A stretch of DNA of 64,000 nucleotides. It comes from Govania unica (lineage in GTDB: Bacteria; Pseudomonadota; Alphaproteobacteria; Sphingomonadales; Govanellaceae). The DNA lies in assembly GCF_027920805.1 (NCBI RefSeq), contig NZ_JANWOI010000001.1, forward strand, positions 620,001 through 684,000. Reading direction: 5' to 3'. A program made the position numbers and the translations under genes. This document shows, piece after piece, positions 27,836 to 36,780 of the stretch (position 1 is its first letter; each line of letters begins with the position of its first letter). The notes beneath the pieces were generated by a model, which was not told where the DNA came from, searched no databases, and saw only the letters and a list, made by a program, of their open reading frames with translations.

Positions 27836-27851
27836 TAATAACATTAGGACA
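27836..27851. promoter_or_regulatory. Candidate island operator in the divergent MFS / Mo-hydroxylase promoter
   Basis: TAATAACATTAGGACA, reverse complement TGTCCTAATGTTATTA. This is one of the best matches to the shared motif. It lies between the leftward MFS-ABC operon and the rightward oxidoreductase operon, so one site could control both. Confidence 0.6.
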
Positions 27852-27893
27852 AGTAGATATGTGGACAAATTGCACGACGATCCAGGACGCGCC

Positions 27894-30080
27894 ATGAAAC
27901 AAACTGCGAATGACAAGCTGATGTTCACCCGGCGCGACTTTTCGAAACTGGGTGGCGTGGGTCTTGGGGCCATGTTGCTTGGGTTCTGGATCACGCCCGG
28001 CCGGGTCGGGCAGGCGCTTGCGGCGACTGACGGCGGACGTGATTTTTCGGCCCTGATGGCGGCCTATATTGAAATCACCCCGGACAATATCGTGCATCTC
28101 GTCACCCCCGAGGCCGAAATGGGGCAGGGCGTGCAGACCTCGCTTCCGGCGATTCTGGCTGAGGAGCTTGAGGCCGATTGGGCGCGGGTTGTGGTGCGTT
28201 TGTCGGGTGCCGGTGAAATCTACAACAATCCCGAAAAGAAAATGCAGGCCACCGGCCGCAGCCTTGCCGTGCGCGGTTATTTTGAACTGCTGCGCGAGGT
28301 CGGGGCCACGGCGCGCATGATGCTTTGTCAGGCGGCAGCGGCATCCTGGCAGGCCGATCTTGCCGACTGTTACGCCGAACAAAGCCATGTCATTCACCGC
28401 AAGACCGGCGCCCGTCTGCGCTATGCTGACCTTGTGGAGGCGGCGGCGAAGCTTCCGCTGCCCGCCAAAGTCACGCTCAAATCGCCGCGCGATTTCAAAA
28501 TCATCGGCCATGATATCGCGCGCAAGGATATCCCAGACAAGGTCACCGGCCGTGCCACCTTCGGGGTCGATGTGATGCTGCCCGACATGTTGGTGGCGTC
28601 TGTCGCCATGCCGCCTGCGTTCGGCGGCACGCTTGTCTCCTTCGATGAGGCGGCGGCGCTCGCCGTGCCCGGCGTCGTTGCGGCTGTGCGTATTTCAACG
28701 GGCCTCGCCGTCGCGGCGCAAAGCTACTGGCAGGCCCGTCAGGGGATCGAGGCGGCGCAACCGCAATTCGACGCCGGTCCGAACGGCGAAAAATCCAGCG
28801 ACGACGTGCTCGCCGACCTCAAGGCCGGGCTTTCCGAACCCGGGATCGAGGCGCGGAAAGACGGCTCACTCGACGCGCTCGCCACAGCGGCCACGCGCCT
28901 TGGTGGCGATTACACCGTGCCCTATCTTGCCCACACCACCATGGAACCCATGAGCTGCACAGCCCATGTGCGCGCAGATGGCTGCGAACTCTGGACACCA
29001 TCGCAAGGTCCAGTGCGAGCGCGCGACGATGTGGCAAAGCTGCTCGGCATCGATCCGTCCAAGGTCAAGGTCAACCGCACGTTTCTCGGCGGCGGTTTCG
29101 GCCGTCGCTGGCAAACCGATTTTGCCACTCAGGCCGTTGAAATCTCGCGCGCCGTCAAAAAGCCGGTCAAGCTGATCTGGAGCCGCGAAGAAGACGTCCA
29201 GCATGATTATTACCGCCCGGCCTTCGCCATGCGCTTTGATGCGGGACTGACGGCCAAGGGTAAACTCGAATCGCTGCATATCCGTGTGAGCGGCGCATCC
29301 ATCGGCGAATGGGGCAAGCCGCCGCGTCCCGGTGTGCTCGATCGTCAGGCAACCTCGGGGCTTTCCGACAGTCACTACCGCATTCCGAATTTTCAGGTTG
29401 AATGCGTGACCCGGCGCGGCTTTGTGCCGATCGGCACCTGGCGCTCGGTCGGTCATTCACAGAACGGTTTTTTCTTTGAAGGCATGATCGATGAATTGGC
29501 CCATGCGGCAAAGGCCGATCCGCTTGCCTTCCGCCGCGAGCTGATCGGCGATCATCCGCGTTTTACGCCGCTGTTCGAAGAAATCACCCGCATGAGCAAT
29601 TGGAAAAAGTCCCCGGCCAAAGGCCGTGTGCGTGGTATTGCAGTGACGGAATCCTACGGATCTTATGTGGCCGAAGTGATAGAAATCAGCGTGTCGAAAG
29701 ACAAAAAGATCAAGATCCACAATATCAATTGCGTCATCGATTGCGGCTTCGCAGTCAATCCCGCCCATGTGGCGCGGCAGATGGAAAGCGGCATCATCTA
29801 TGGCCTGAGCGCGGCCATGACCGGCAAGATCACCATTGCGAACGGCGCGGTGGAGCAATCGAATTTCCATGATTATCCAGCCCTCGCCATGGCCGAGGTC
29901 CCACCGATTACGGTCAAGGTTCTCGCCAACGCCAAGGAACTGAACGCGAAAGAAATCGGTGGCGCGGGCGAACCCGGTCTGCCGCCTATTGCGCCCGCGC
30001 TGGTGAATGCTATTTTCGCGGCAACCGGCGAGCGCATTCGCGATCTGCCGCTTGCCGATCACGGTTACGAACTGGTCTGA
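27894..30080 (+). CDS. Molybdopterin-dependent hydroxylase large subunit (IorB / aldehyde oxidase-like), Tat-exported
   Basis: 728 residues from the ATG at 27894, with AGGA upstream. Twin-arginine signal [20 protein letters not shown] at residues 11-30. The body has the xanthine-oxidase-family repeats of the isoquinoline 1-oxidoreductase beta subunit: [70 protein letters not shown] and the cofactor-binding [15 protein letters not shown]. Such enzymes hydroxylate N-heterocycles or aldehydes with water, passing electrons through an IorA-type 2Fe-2S subunit, found here at 32451. Probably periplasmic or membrane-associated. First gene of an operon running to 34061. Confidence 0.92.
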   Translation: MKQTANDKLMFTRRDFSKLGGVGLGAMLLGFWITPGRVGQALAATDGGRDFSALMAAYIEITPDNIVHLVTPEAEMGQGVQTSLPAILAEELEADWARVVVRLSGAGEIYNNPEKKMQATGRSLAVRGYFELLREVGATARMMLCQAAAASWQADLADCYAEQSHVIHRKTGARLRYADLVEAAAKLPLPAKVTLKSPRDFKIIGHDIARKDIPDKVTGRATFGVDVMLPDMLVASVAMPPAFGGTLVSFDEAAALAVPGVVAAVRISTGLAVAAQSYWQARQGIEAAQPQFDAGPNGEKSSDDVLADLKAGLSEPGIEARKDGSLDALATAATRLGGDYTVPYLAHTTMEPMSCTAHVRADGCELWTPSQGPVRARDDVAKLLGIDPSKVKVNRTFLGGGFGRRWQTDFATQAVEISRAVKKPVKLIWSREEDVQHDYYRPAFAMRFDAGLTAKGKLESLHIRVSGASIGEWGKPPRPGVLDRQATSGLSDSHYRIPNFQVECVTRRGFVPIGTWRSVGHSQNGFFFEGMIDELAHAAKADPLAFRRELIGDHPRFTPLFEEITRMSNWKKSPAKGRVRGIAVTESYGSYVAEVIEISVSKDKKIKIHNINCVIDCGFAVNPAHVARQMESGIIYGLSAAMTGKITIANGAVEQSNFHDYPALAMAEVPPITVKVLANAKELNAKEIGGAGEPGLPPIAPALVNAIFAATGERIRDLPLADHGYELV

Positions 30081-30094
30081 GAAAGGGGCTCACC

Positions 30095-31003
30095 ATGGCG
30101 ATCTTGCGCGCAGTTGCGTTTGTTATTTTAAGCGGGATCGGTCTCACCGCTTGCGCGACGGATCTCGGTCACCAAAGGGCGGTGAAAGACTGCGCTGATT
30201 GCCCGGAGATGGTGACGATCCCGGCCGGTAATTTCGTCATGGGCCGCGACGGCGGGGAAGAGGGACGTTATGAAGGTCCGGCGCACGCGGTGACGGTCGC
30301 GTCCTTCGCGCTCGGCCGCACCGAAATCACCAATGCACAATTCGCAGCCTTTGTGAAAGCCACCGGCCATCAAACTTTGCCCGGCTGTCAGGTTTATCCA
30401 AAACCCACAGACGGCAGCGATCTCAAATATGGCTGGCGCGATCCGGGCTATGGCCGCGCGCCCAAACCGACGGAACCTGTCGCTTGCGTCAGCTGGAAAG
30501 ACGCCCAAATCTATGTGGCCTGGCTCGCGAAAAAGACCGGGAAAGCTTACCGTCTGCCGACCGAAGCCGAATGGGAATATGCCGCCCGCGCCGGCAGCAC
30601 AACGGCGTTTCACTGGGGTGACAATGCCGACGAAGGCTGCACCTACGCCAACATGTATGACAAATCGGGTCTCGTGAACGGCTTCAAATGGGCCGCCGCA
30701 CAATGCGACAGCGGCTTCGCCAAGGTGGCCCCGGTGGCGTCGCTCAAACCAAATGCCTTCGGTCTGTACGACATGCTCGGCAATGTGTGGGAATGGGTAT
30801 CTGATTGTTACGTGGTGCCCTATGGTAGCACCAGTTCCGCCTCGGTCGAAGTGGAAGGTCCCTGCGACCGTCGCAGTGTGCGCGGTGGCAGTTGGATCAC
30901 CCGTCCGGACCGCAACAGCGTCACCTTCCGCGGCCGCGATCCAGAAGATACGCGGTTCAGCATGTTCGGCTTCCGCGTCGCTCTCGATCTTGCTAAAAAC
31001 TAA
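30095..31003 (+). CDS. SUMF1/FGE-fold lipoprotein
   Basis: 302 residues. Lipoprotein signal with lipobox LTAC (Cys20). The rest is a formylglycine-generating-enzyme-like domain: IPAGNFVMGRDGGEEGRYEG, EITNAQFAAFVKATGH, PVACVSWKDAQIYVAWL, YRLPTEAEWEYAARAG, LYDMLGNVWEWVSD, RSVRGGSWITRPDRN, FGFRVAL. The two Cys that bind copper in true FGE near the last segment are not seen (SVTFRGRDPE there). It may therefore be a structural, binding or maturation partner, rather than a sulfatase activator; no sulfatase is in the window. It lies between Mo-hydroxylase and amine oxidase genes in one operon. Confidence 0.88.
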   Translation: MAILRAVAFVILSGIGLTACATDLGHQRAVKDCADCPEMVTIPAGNFVMGRDGGEEGRYEGPAHAVTVASFALGRTEITNAQFAAFVKATGHQTLPGCQVYPKPTDGSDLKYGWRDPGYGRAPKPTEPVACVSWKDAQIYVAWLAKKTGKAYRLPTEAEWEYAARAGSTTAFHWGDNADEGCTYANMYDKSGLVNGFKWAAAQCDSGFAKVAPVASLKPNAFGLYDMLGNVWEWVSDCYVVPYGSTSSASVEVEGPCDRRSVRGGSWITRPDRNSVTFRGRDPEDTRFSMFGFRVALDLAKN

Positions 31004-31025
31004 CGTGAACGATTAGGAACAGCAC

Positions 31026-32447
31026 GTGTCATTTCGCCGCAGAGAGTTTTTGAAATCCGGTCTCGCCCTTGGTGCATTTGGCCTGTCCGCCACGGCGTTT
31101 CCGCGGGCGCTGTCGGCCAAAACCGCAACGCCCGATGTGCTCGTGATCGGGGCCGGATTATCCGGACTTTACGCCGCGCTTCTTCTTGAGGAAGAGGGCC
31201 TGAAGGTGCAGGTGATCGAAGCGAGCAATCGCATCGGCGGCCGTCTCAAAACGCTCGATCATTTGCCGGGCGCGCCGGAGGTTGGCGGTCAGACCGTCGA
31301 CAGCATGTATGCCCGCGTGCTCGATATGATGACCAAAGTCGGTGTCGATACTGTGCCGCGCGGCAGCGATGGCGAATTTTCCTATTACATTCGCGATCAG
31401 TCCTTCGCCAAAAAAGACTGGGCCACATCGCCCGCGAATATTCTTTCGGGCGCCGAGCGCGCGATCACACCGGATCGCATGCTGAGCTGGGCCATGGACC
31501 GCGAGAATATTCTTGAAAATATTGCCGACTGGCAGGATCAGGATCTTCTCAAATATGATGACCTGTCCATTCACGCCTTCCTGCAACAAAAAGGCTATTC
31601 CGAAGAAGCGCTCCGCTTCATGGACCGCTGGTTCGACGGCGTTGGCATGAACAACATGTCGGCGCTGTTTGCCTGCCGCAAGGACAAGGTGCAGAAGGCC
31701 GGGCGCGACGCCTGGTATCGCATCAAAGGCGGCAGCGCCCGCCTGCCCGAAGCCATGGCCAAGGCACTCGCTCACGAAGTTCATTTCAACAAAGTGGTGA
31801 AGTCCATCACCACCGATAAAAAGGGTGTCGAAGCCCGCTGCGCCGACGGCTCAGTCTATCGTGCCCAGCATGCCATTGTGTCGATTCCGTTCTCGGTCCT
31901 GCGTGACGTCGCCATTTATCCGGCCCTGCCAAAACCGCAGGCGGCGTTTGTGCAGACCATGCCCTATAACCAGACAACGCTGATCAAGATCGGCTTCAAT
32001 GCGCCATACTGGGAACAGGATGGCCTCGCGCCGGGGCTGTATTCCGATACCTTCATCGAACGCATCGCCGCGACCAAGGGACAGGACGGGCAATTGCATA
32101 TGCTCGATTGCTGGATCAAAGGCAGCGGCGCATTGGCCATGGATGTTTATTCCACAGCCGAAATCGGTCAACGTGTGCTTGCTGAACTCGCGCGCATCCG
32201 TCCGGCGTCTGCGGGTAAAACCGAAGTGCTCGACGTCATGTCCTGGGGCAAGAATCCCTATTCGCGCGGCTCCTATCATTTCCTCGGTGTCGGTCAATTC
32301 CGCAAATATGGTGCGGACTGGATCAAGCCCCATGGACGCATGCATTTTATCGGCGAACATACGGCGCAATTATCCATGGGCATGGAAGGCGCCTGCGAAT
32401 CGGCGGAACGTGAAGCCCTCGCCATCATCGAGAGCAGAGGAGCCTGA
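31026..32447 (+). CDS. FAD-dependent amine oxidase, Tat-type signal
   Basis: 473 residues from a GTG at 31026 with AGGAAC upstream. Twin-arginine signal RRREFLKSGLALGAFG at residues 4-19. The Rossmann FAD motif is VLVIGAGLSGLYAALLLEEE, then VQVIEASNRIGGRL, and a C-terminal FAD-contact region with HFIGEHTAQLSMGMEGACES. This is the flavin monoamine-oxidase family, which oxidises amines to imines that hydrolyse to aldehydes, with release of ammonia or amine. Sited between the SUMF1 lipoprotein and the IorA-like gene. Both Tat-type enzymes of this operon likely act outside the cytoplasm on the same compound. Confidence 0.9.
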   Translation: MSFRRREFLKSGLALGAFGLSATAFPRALSAKTATPDVLVIGAGLSGLYAALLLEEEGLKVQVIEASNRIGGRLKTLDHLPGAPEVGGQTVDSMYARVLDMMTKVGVDTVPRGSDGEFSYYIRDQSFAKKDWATSPANILSGAERAITPDRMLSWAMDRENILENIADWQDQDLLKYDDLSIHAFLQQKGYSEEALRFMDRWFDGVGMNNMSALFACRKDKVQKAGRDAWYRIKGGSARLPEAMAKALAHEVHFNKVVKSITTDKKGVEARCADGSVYRAQHAIVSIPFSVLRDVAIYPALPKPQAAFVQTMPYNQTTLIKIGFNAPYWEQDGLAPGLYSDTFIERIAATKGQDGQLHMLDCWIKGSGALAMDVYSTAEIGQRVLAELARIRPASAGKTEVLDVMSWGKNPYSRGSYHFLGVGQFRKYGADWIKPHGRMHFIGEHTAQLSMGMEGACESAEREALAIIESRGA

Positions 32448-32450
32448 GCC

Positions 32451-32936
32451 ATGGCAGACAGCATCAGCCTGACCGTGAACGGCACCAAGCATGAAATTTC
32501 GGCCGATCCGCAAATGCCGCTTTTATGGGTGGTGCGCGATCTGTTGCAGATGCCGGGCACGAAATTCGGCTGCGGCGTAGCGCTTTGCGGCGCTTGCAGT
32601 CTTTATGTGAATGGCGAACTGGTGCGCTCCTGCGGTCTCGCGTTGAGCGATGCGGCGGATGCCGAGATCACCACCATCGAAGGTCTTTCAAAGGATGGCA
32701 CACATCCTGTACAATTGGCCTGGATCGAGGAACAGGTTCCGCAATGTGGTTATTGCCAGTCGGGCATGATCATGGCGGCGGCCAAGTTGCTCGAAGAAAA
32801 TCCGCACCCGACGGACGCGGATATCGACGCCGCCATCACCAATATCTGCCGATGCGGCACCTATCCGCGCATTCGTCAGGGCATCCACAATGCCGCCAAA
32901 CGTCTGGCGGCTGGCGGACAAAAGAGAAAGGGATAA
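32451..32936 (+). CDS. 2Fe-2S small subunit of molybdenum hydroxylase (IorA-like)
   Basis: 161 residues. Plant-type cluster motif FGCGVALCGACSLYVNG with a further Cys in VRSCGLALS (about residues 40-63), and the C-terminal four-Cys cluster QCGYCQSGMIM and NICRCGTYPRIRQG. This matches IorA/CoxS subunits, which pass electrons from the molybdopterin subunit. It has no Tat signal of its own, so it would be carried out with the IorB-like partner encoded 2.4 kb upstream. The two subunits are split by two genes, which is unusual; they are usually adjacent. Confidence 0.94.
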   Translation: MADSISLTVNGTKHEISADPQMPLLWVVRDLLQMPGTKFGCGVALCGACSLYVNGELVRSCGLALSDAADAEITTIEGLSKDGTHPVQLAWIEEQVPQCGYCQSGMIMAAAKLLEENPHPTDADIDAAITNICRCGTYPRIRQGIHNAAKRLAAGGQKRKG

Positions 32937-32939
32937 AAC

Positions 32940-34061
32940 ATGGTCTATCACCTTCAGCATGAAATGTTGCCGCAACAGACGGGCGACGAAATCGCACGCG
33001 CGCATTATGTTTTGTCGCTCAAGCGGTTTCTGATGCGCAATGTGCGCCCGGCCAATGTCCCGGCCTATGAAAATGAAGGCAAGGATCTGTTCATCGCCAA
33101 ACATGGCCGCGCTCCGCAAAGCCGCGCCGAAGTTGCCGAAGCGATGATGCTGACGCCGCATTTCCAGATGTGGTCGTCGCTCAACCGGTCCTCGCAGCAG
33201 CTGATGTGGCGTACGGTCGGCGAAAGCATCTATCGCGATCTCGACCGCATGGAAGCGGCCAGCGAACGTCTGATCAACGCCGCCGATAAAAAAGGCTCGC
33301 TCGATCTCGATCCGACGTTTGATGCCCATGCCCAATATCCGATGCATCACATTCATCTGCAACCCGAAGGCTATCTCGCGGAAGACGACGGCAAAAGCGT
33401 AACGTCCGGCGCATTCTATGAAGCCGGTGGCCGCATCTATTCCATGGGTCGCGGCATGGAAGCCGGTGATAGCAAGGCAGGCGCAGTCATCGCCTTCCTC
33501 AGGCAGTTGCGTCCGGACTTCAAACCGACCCGCATTCTCGATATGGGCTGCTCGGCTGGTGGTGCCTCAACGTCGTATCCGGAAGCCTTCCCGGACGCCG
33601 AAGTTCATGCCATCGATCTCGGCTCCAGCATGTTGCGCTATGCTCACGCCCGCGCCGAATCCATGGGCGCGCCGGTGCATTTCCATCAGATGGATGCGGG
33701 AAAAACCCGTTTCCCCGACGGTCATTTCGATCTGATCGTGTCGCACAACATGCTGCATGAAATTTCCGACGCCAAGCGTCAGGAAATGGCACGCGAAACC
33801 CTGCGTCTGCTTGCGCCGGGTGGCATTGCGCTGCATCAGGACGTGGATATTCTCAATCGCGGCCGCACCGTTGCCGAAGAAGCCGAACGCGGTTGGGATC
33901 TCAATTACAACAACGAACCTTATTGGGAAATGTATGCGGACTGCGACCTGCGGAGCGAACTGATCGCCGCCGGTTTCCCCGAAGATATGGCCCAGGAACG
34001 TCGGATTCCGAAAACCGACGGCCCTGGTTTCTGGTACGCCTGGACTGCAGAAAAAGCCTGA
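32940..34061 (+). CDS. Class I SAM-dependent methyltransferase with N-terminal extension, paralog 1
   Basis: 373 residues, 3 bp after the IorA-like gene. About 195 residues of mostly helical N-terminal domain precede a Rossmann methyltransferase domain: motif I RILDMGCSAGGASTSYPEAF, acidic loop VHAIDLGSS, then FDLIVSHNMLHEIS and LRLLAPGGIALHQD. The protein is similar over its full length to the product of 42087-43229, sharing GSLxLDP, an RILDxGC core and HARAES/HARAEALG segments. The methyl acceptor is unknown; O- or N-methylation of a small aromatic or amine is possible. Last gene of the operon; a hairpin terminator follows. Confidence 0.85.
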   Translation: MVYHLQHEMLPQQTGDEIARAHYVLSLKRFLMRNVRPANVPAYENEGKDLFIAKHGRAPQSRAEVAEAMMLTPHFQMWSSLNRSSQQLMWRTVGESIYRDLDRMEAASERLINAADKKGSLDLDPTFDAHAQYPMHHIHLQPEGYLAEDDGKSVTSGAFYEAGGRIYSMGRGMEAGDSKAGAVIAFLRQLRPDFKPTRILDMGCSAGGASTSYPEAFPDAEVHAIDLGSSMLRYAHARAESMGAPVHFHQMDAGKTRFPDGHFDLIVSHNMLHEISDAKRQEMARETLRLLAPGGIALHQDVDILNRGRTVAEEAERGWDLNYNNEPYWEMYADCDLRSELIAAGFPEDMAQERRIPKTDGPGFWYAWTAEKA

Positions 34062-34073
34062 GACTAAACAACA

Positions 34074-34110
34074 AAAGGCCGCTCCAGGGAAACCGGGGCG
34101 GCCTTTATTT
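34074..34110 (+). terminator. Rho-independent terminator of the oxidoreductase operon
   Basis: AAAGGCCGC (34074-34082) pairs with GCGGCCTTT (34098-34106), followed by ATTTATT. Confidence 0.82.
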
Positions 34111-34157
34111 ATTCCGGCCACATCCTGGATCGCCATGCCGCTCACGATGACGGCTAT

Positions 34158-34195
34158 TGTCATTGCGAGCGCCCGCAGGGCGCGCGGCAATCCAG
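34158..34195. repeat. Palindromic intergenic repeat, degenerate copy
   Basis: Begins TGTCATTGCGAGCGCCC and ends GCGCGGCAATCCAG; the outer arms match those of the perfect inverted repeat at 46179-46254 (TGTCATTGC ... GGCAATCCA). The inner GCGAGCGCCC/GGGCGCGCGG part differs. Such elements are dispersed between genes in many alphaproteobacteria; function unknown. Confidence 0.65.
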
Positions 34196-34217
34196 CCTTC
34201 ACTCCCACCCCATAAAC

Positions 34218-34249
34218 AAAGGCCGCCTCAGTTACCCGAAGCGGCCTTT
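34218..34249 (-). terminator. Rho-independent terminator of the leftward ABC operon
   Basis: AAAGGCCGC (34218-34226) and GCGGCCTTT (34241-34249) form a stem; read on the minus strand it is followed by GTTTATG. It lies about 20 bp past the stop of the solute-binding protein and mirrors the terminator at 34074. Confidence 0.8.
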
Positions 34250-34267
34250 ATCCTGACGTCCGTCTTA

Positions 34268-35803
34268 TTATTTACGTTGGCTGCGATCGACGGTAATCAC
34301 ATCATATTCGGGCACGCGGTTCGCCAGCCGCACGTTCGACAGTTCCGGCCGGTGGGCCATGAAGTCGACCTGCTCGATCAGATAAAGCGATGGCGCGCGG
34401 TCGTGAAACTCTTGCGCCAGCTTCTTCAGAATTTCGCTCCGCTCCGGCTCCGGCTTTTCCGATGCGGCTTTCAAAAGCGGCACCATATCCTTGTCGCAAT
34501 AAAACGGATTGCGCTTCAGACAGGAAAAATTCTCCATGGGTCGGATGGCGTCGTTAAAGGGTGCCGCCGACCAGGACAAGCCAAAGGCGTCGCTGGTCCA
34601 GATGTTCGACAGATAGTTGCGCAAAAATGTCGGGAACGGTGTCGCGCGCACGGTGGCCTTGACGCCGACCTGACGCAGATCATAGGCCATGGCCTGAAAG
34701 ATCTGCGCGTCGGCAGGCAGGGTGTCGATCACCACTTCCATGGTCATCGCAAATCCGTTTGGATATCCGGCCTCGGCCAACAACGCGCGGGCTTTGGCTG
34801 GATCATAAGGATACGGATGCACATCGGGATCATAGCCATAAGTCGTGGTCGACGCAGGCTGTCCCGCGGGCTTTGCATAGCCGCGCAACAGAATATCCGC
34901 GAGCTGCTGTTTATTGACCGCGTAATTCAGCGCCTGCCGCACGCGCTTGTCTTTAAGCGGCGCGTTCTGTTCCGGCCGTTCGGTGCGGAAGGCGATGGCC
35001 ATCACCTGCATGGACGGATGAATGACGCTTTTGATGCCGCGCGCGGTCAGCAGATCCATTTCATCAACGCCGCTTTTCGCAAGATCGGCATCGCCTGAAA
35101 TCAGCGCCTGCACGCGGGAGGCGGTTTCGGCGAGTTCGATGAATTCAAGCTCATCGACCTTGGGTTTGCGCCAGCTATATGCGTTCGCTTTCAGCAGCGC
35201 GCGGCGGGTCTGTTCGTTCCATTCGCTGATCGCGAACGATCCGGTGCCTGCGGGCTGGCGGCCAAATTCGTTCGGGCCCAGAGTGGCCCAGGCGCGTGGT
35301 GCGACGATCGGCACCGCCGTCATGCGCTTTTCCAGGGTCGAGTCCGGTTCCGTCGTGGTGATGATGATGCTGTGTTCGTTCTCGACTTCGATTTTGGCGA
35401 AATTCTTGACCCGGGTGCCGATAACAGTGATGCGGCCTTCGGGAGATTTGAGCCAGCGCAGGGTCGCGGCCACGGCTTCGGCGTTGAACGGCTCGCCATT
35501 CGAAAATCGCGTATCCTGACGCAGCGTAAAGCGCCAGCGCAGGGGTTCGAAATGTTCCCATGAGGTGGCGAGCGCCGGGATGATTTCACCCTCGCTGCTC
35601 AACCGCGTCAGGCCGTCGAACATGGACATCCACATGTAACTGCTCGGCGTGCCGTCGGCCATATATGGGTTGCCCCAGCTCGGCGGCAACGACGGCACGG
35701 CAACGCGAATACGCTCGGCGGCGGCGGGCAGGGTGATCAGAATCCCAAGGGCCACACCCGCGCCAAGACGCGCAATCTTTTTAGGCAGGCGCAGGCGCAT
35801 CAT
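34268..35803 (-). CDS. Family 5 extracellular solute-binding protein, system 2
   Basis: 511 residues. Signal peptide MMRLRLPKKIARLGAG... ending PAAA (about 1-29). Typical peptide/nickel-binding (SBP_bac_5) features: WEHFEPLRWRFTLRQDTRFS, GEPFNAEAVAATLRWLKS near residue 100, and KDKRVRQALNYAVNKQQLAD near 290. It captures the substrate in the periplasm for the permease pair encoded upstream in the same operon. The start overlaps the stop of the ATPase gene by 4 bp. Such proteins bind peptides, opines, glutathione or other amines; ligand here unknown. Confidence 0.93.
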   Translation of the reverse strand: MMRLRLPKKIARLGAGVALGILITLPAAAERIRVAVPSLPPSWGNPYMADGTPSSYMWMSMFDGLTRLSSEGEIIPALATSWEHFEPLRWRFTLRQDTRFSNGEPFNAEAVAATLRWLKSPEGRITVIGTRVKNFAKIEVENEHSIIITTTEPDSTLEKRMTAVPIVAPRAWATLGPNEFGRQPAGTGSFAISEWNEQTRRALLKANAYSWRKPKVDELEFIELAETASRVQALISGDADLAKSGVDEMDLLTARGIKSVIHPSMQVMAIAFRTERPEQNAPLKDKRVRQALNYAVNKQQLADILLRGYAKPAGQPASTTTYGYDPDVHPYPYDPAKARALLAEAGYPNGFAMTMEVVIDTLPADAQIFQAMAYDLRQVGVKATVRATPFPTFLRNYLSNIWTSDAFGLSWSAAPFNDAIRPMENFSCLKRNPFYCDKDMVPLLKAASEKPEPERSEILKKLAQEFHDRAPSLYLIEQVDFMAHRPELSNVRLANRVPEYDVITVDRSQRK

Positions 35804-36780
35804 GACAGCAGGCCTTTATCTTTTATGGCATCGGGATAAAAACAGGCGCTGCGTTGCGTCGCCGTCACATTACGCATGACCGGGCGCGTGGTGGCGCAAT
35901 CCGGCTGCGACAGCGGGCAGCGGCTCATGAAGGCACAACCCTGTGGCGGCTCGAACGGCGACGGCGGTTCGGCGGCAAGCAGGATCGATCCGCGCCAGCT
36001 GCCGGGTTCCGGCTCAGGCGACGCCTGAATGAGCGACAATGTATAAGGATGGCGCGGATTGGCGACGACCTCGCGGGTCGGCCCTTCCTCAACCACTTCG
36101 CCCGCATACATGACCACCAGGCGATCGGCGAAATGATACAACAGCGCCAGATCATGGGCGATGATCATCAAGCCGATGCCGCGCTTGGCCAGCACATCCT
36201 TGAACAGATTGACGATCTGCGCCTGCACCGACACATCAAGCGCGGACACCGGCTCGTCGGCAATCAACAGTTCAGGCGACAAGGCAAGCGCGCGGGCGAT
36301 GGCGATGCGCTGACGCTGGCCGCCGGAAAACTGGCTTGGATAGCGCAGCAAGGTTTCCGTCGGCAGACCCACATCGGTCACAAGCTCACGGCAACGCTCT
36401 TCGATCTCGGCCCGGCTGCCCATGCGATGGGCCTCAAACGGCTCGGCCAGAATCTGCCCCACCGTCATACGGGGATTGAGGCTGCTATAGGGGTCCTGAA
36501 AAATAAGCTGCATCTGTTTCCAGATTTCGCGCCGGGCGGCGAGCCCCATATGGGTGACGTCCTGGCCCTTGAAGCGCACGTTGCCGCTTTGTGGCGGATA
36601 AAGCCCCATGACCGCCTTGGCCACGGTCGATTTGCCCGACCCGGATTCGCCTACAAGCCCGACCACTTCGCCCTTGGTGACAGCAAGGCTCACATTCCGC
36701 AGCGCATGCAGATCGCGGCCGCCCACTGAAAAGCTCAGCGAGATATTATCAACTTCCAAAAGGGGGCTGCTGCTCGTCAT
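35800..36780 (-). CDS. Oligopeptide-type ABC transporter ATPase (OppF-like), system 2
   Basis: 326 residues. Walker A GESGSGKSTVAKAVMG, signature FSGGQRQRIAIARALAL, Walker B LLIADEPVSALDVS, His switch IAHDLALLYH, C-terminal MSRCPLSQPDC. It follows OppD in the operon with a 4-bp overlap and precedes the binding protein with another. Confidence 0.94.
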   Translation of the reverse strand: MTSSSPLLEVDNISLSFSVGGRDLHALRNVSLAVTKGEVVGLVGESGSGKSTVAKAVMGLYPPQSGNVRFKGQDVTHMGLAARREIWKQMQLIFQDPYSSLNPRMTVGQILAEPFEAHRMGSRAEIEERCRELVTDVGLPTETLLRYPSQFSGGQRQRIAIARALALSPELLIADEPVSALDVSVQAQIVNLFKDVLAKRGIGLMIIAHDLALLYHFADRLVVMYAGEVVEEGPTREVVANPRHPYTLSLIQASPEPEPGSWRGSILLAAEPPSPFEPPQGCAFMSRCPLSQPDCATTRPVMRNVTATQRSACFYPDAIKDKGLLS

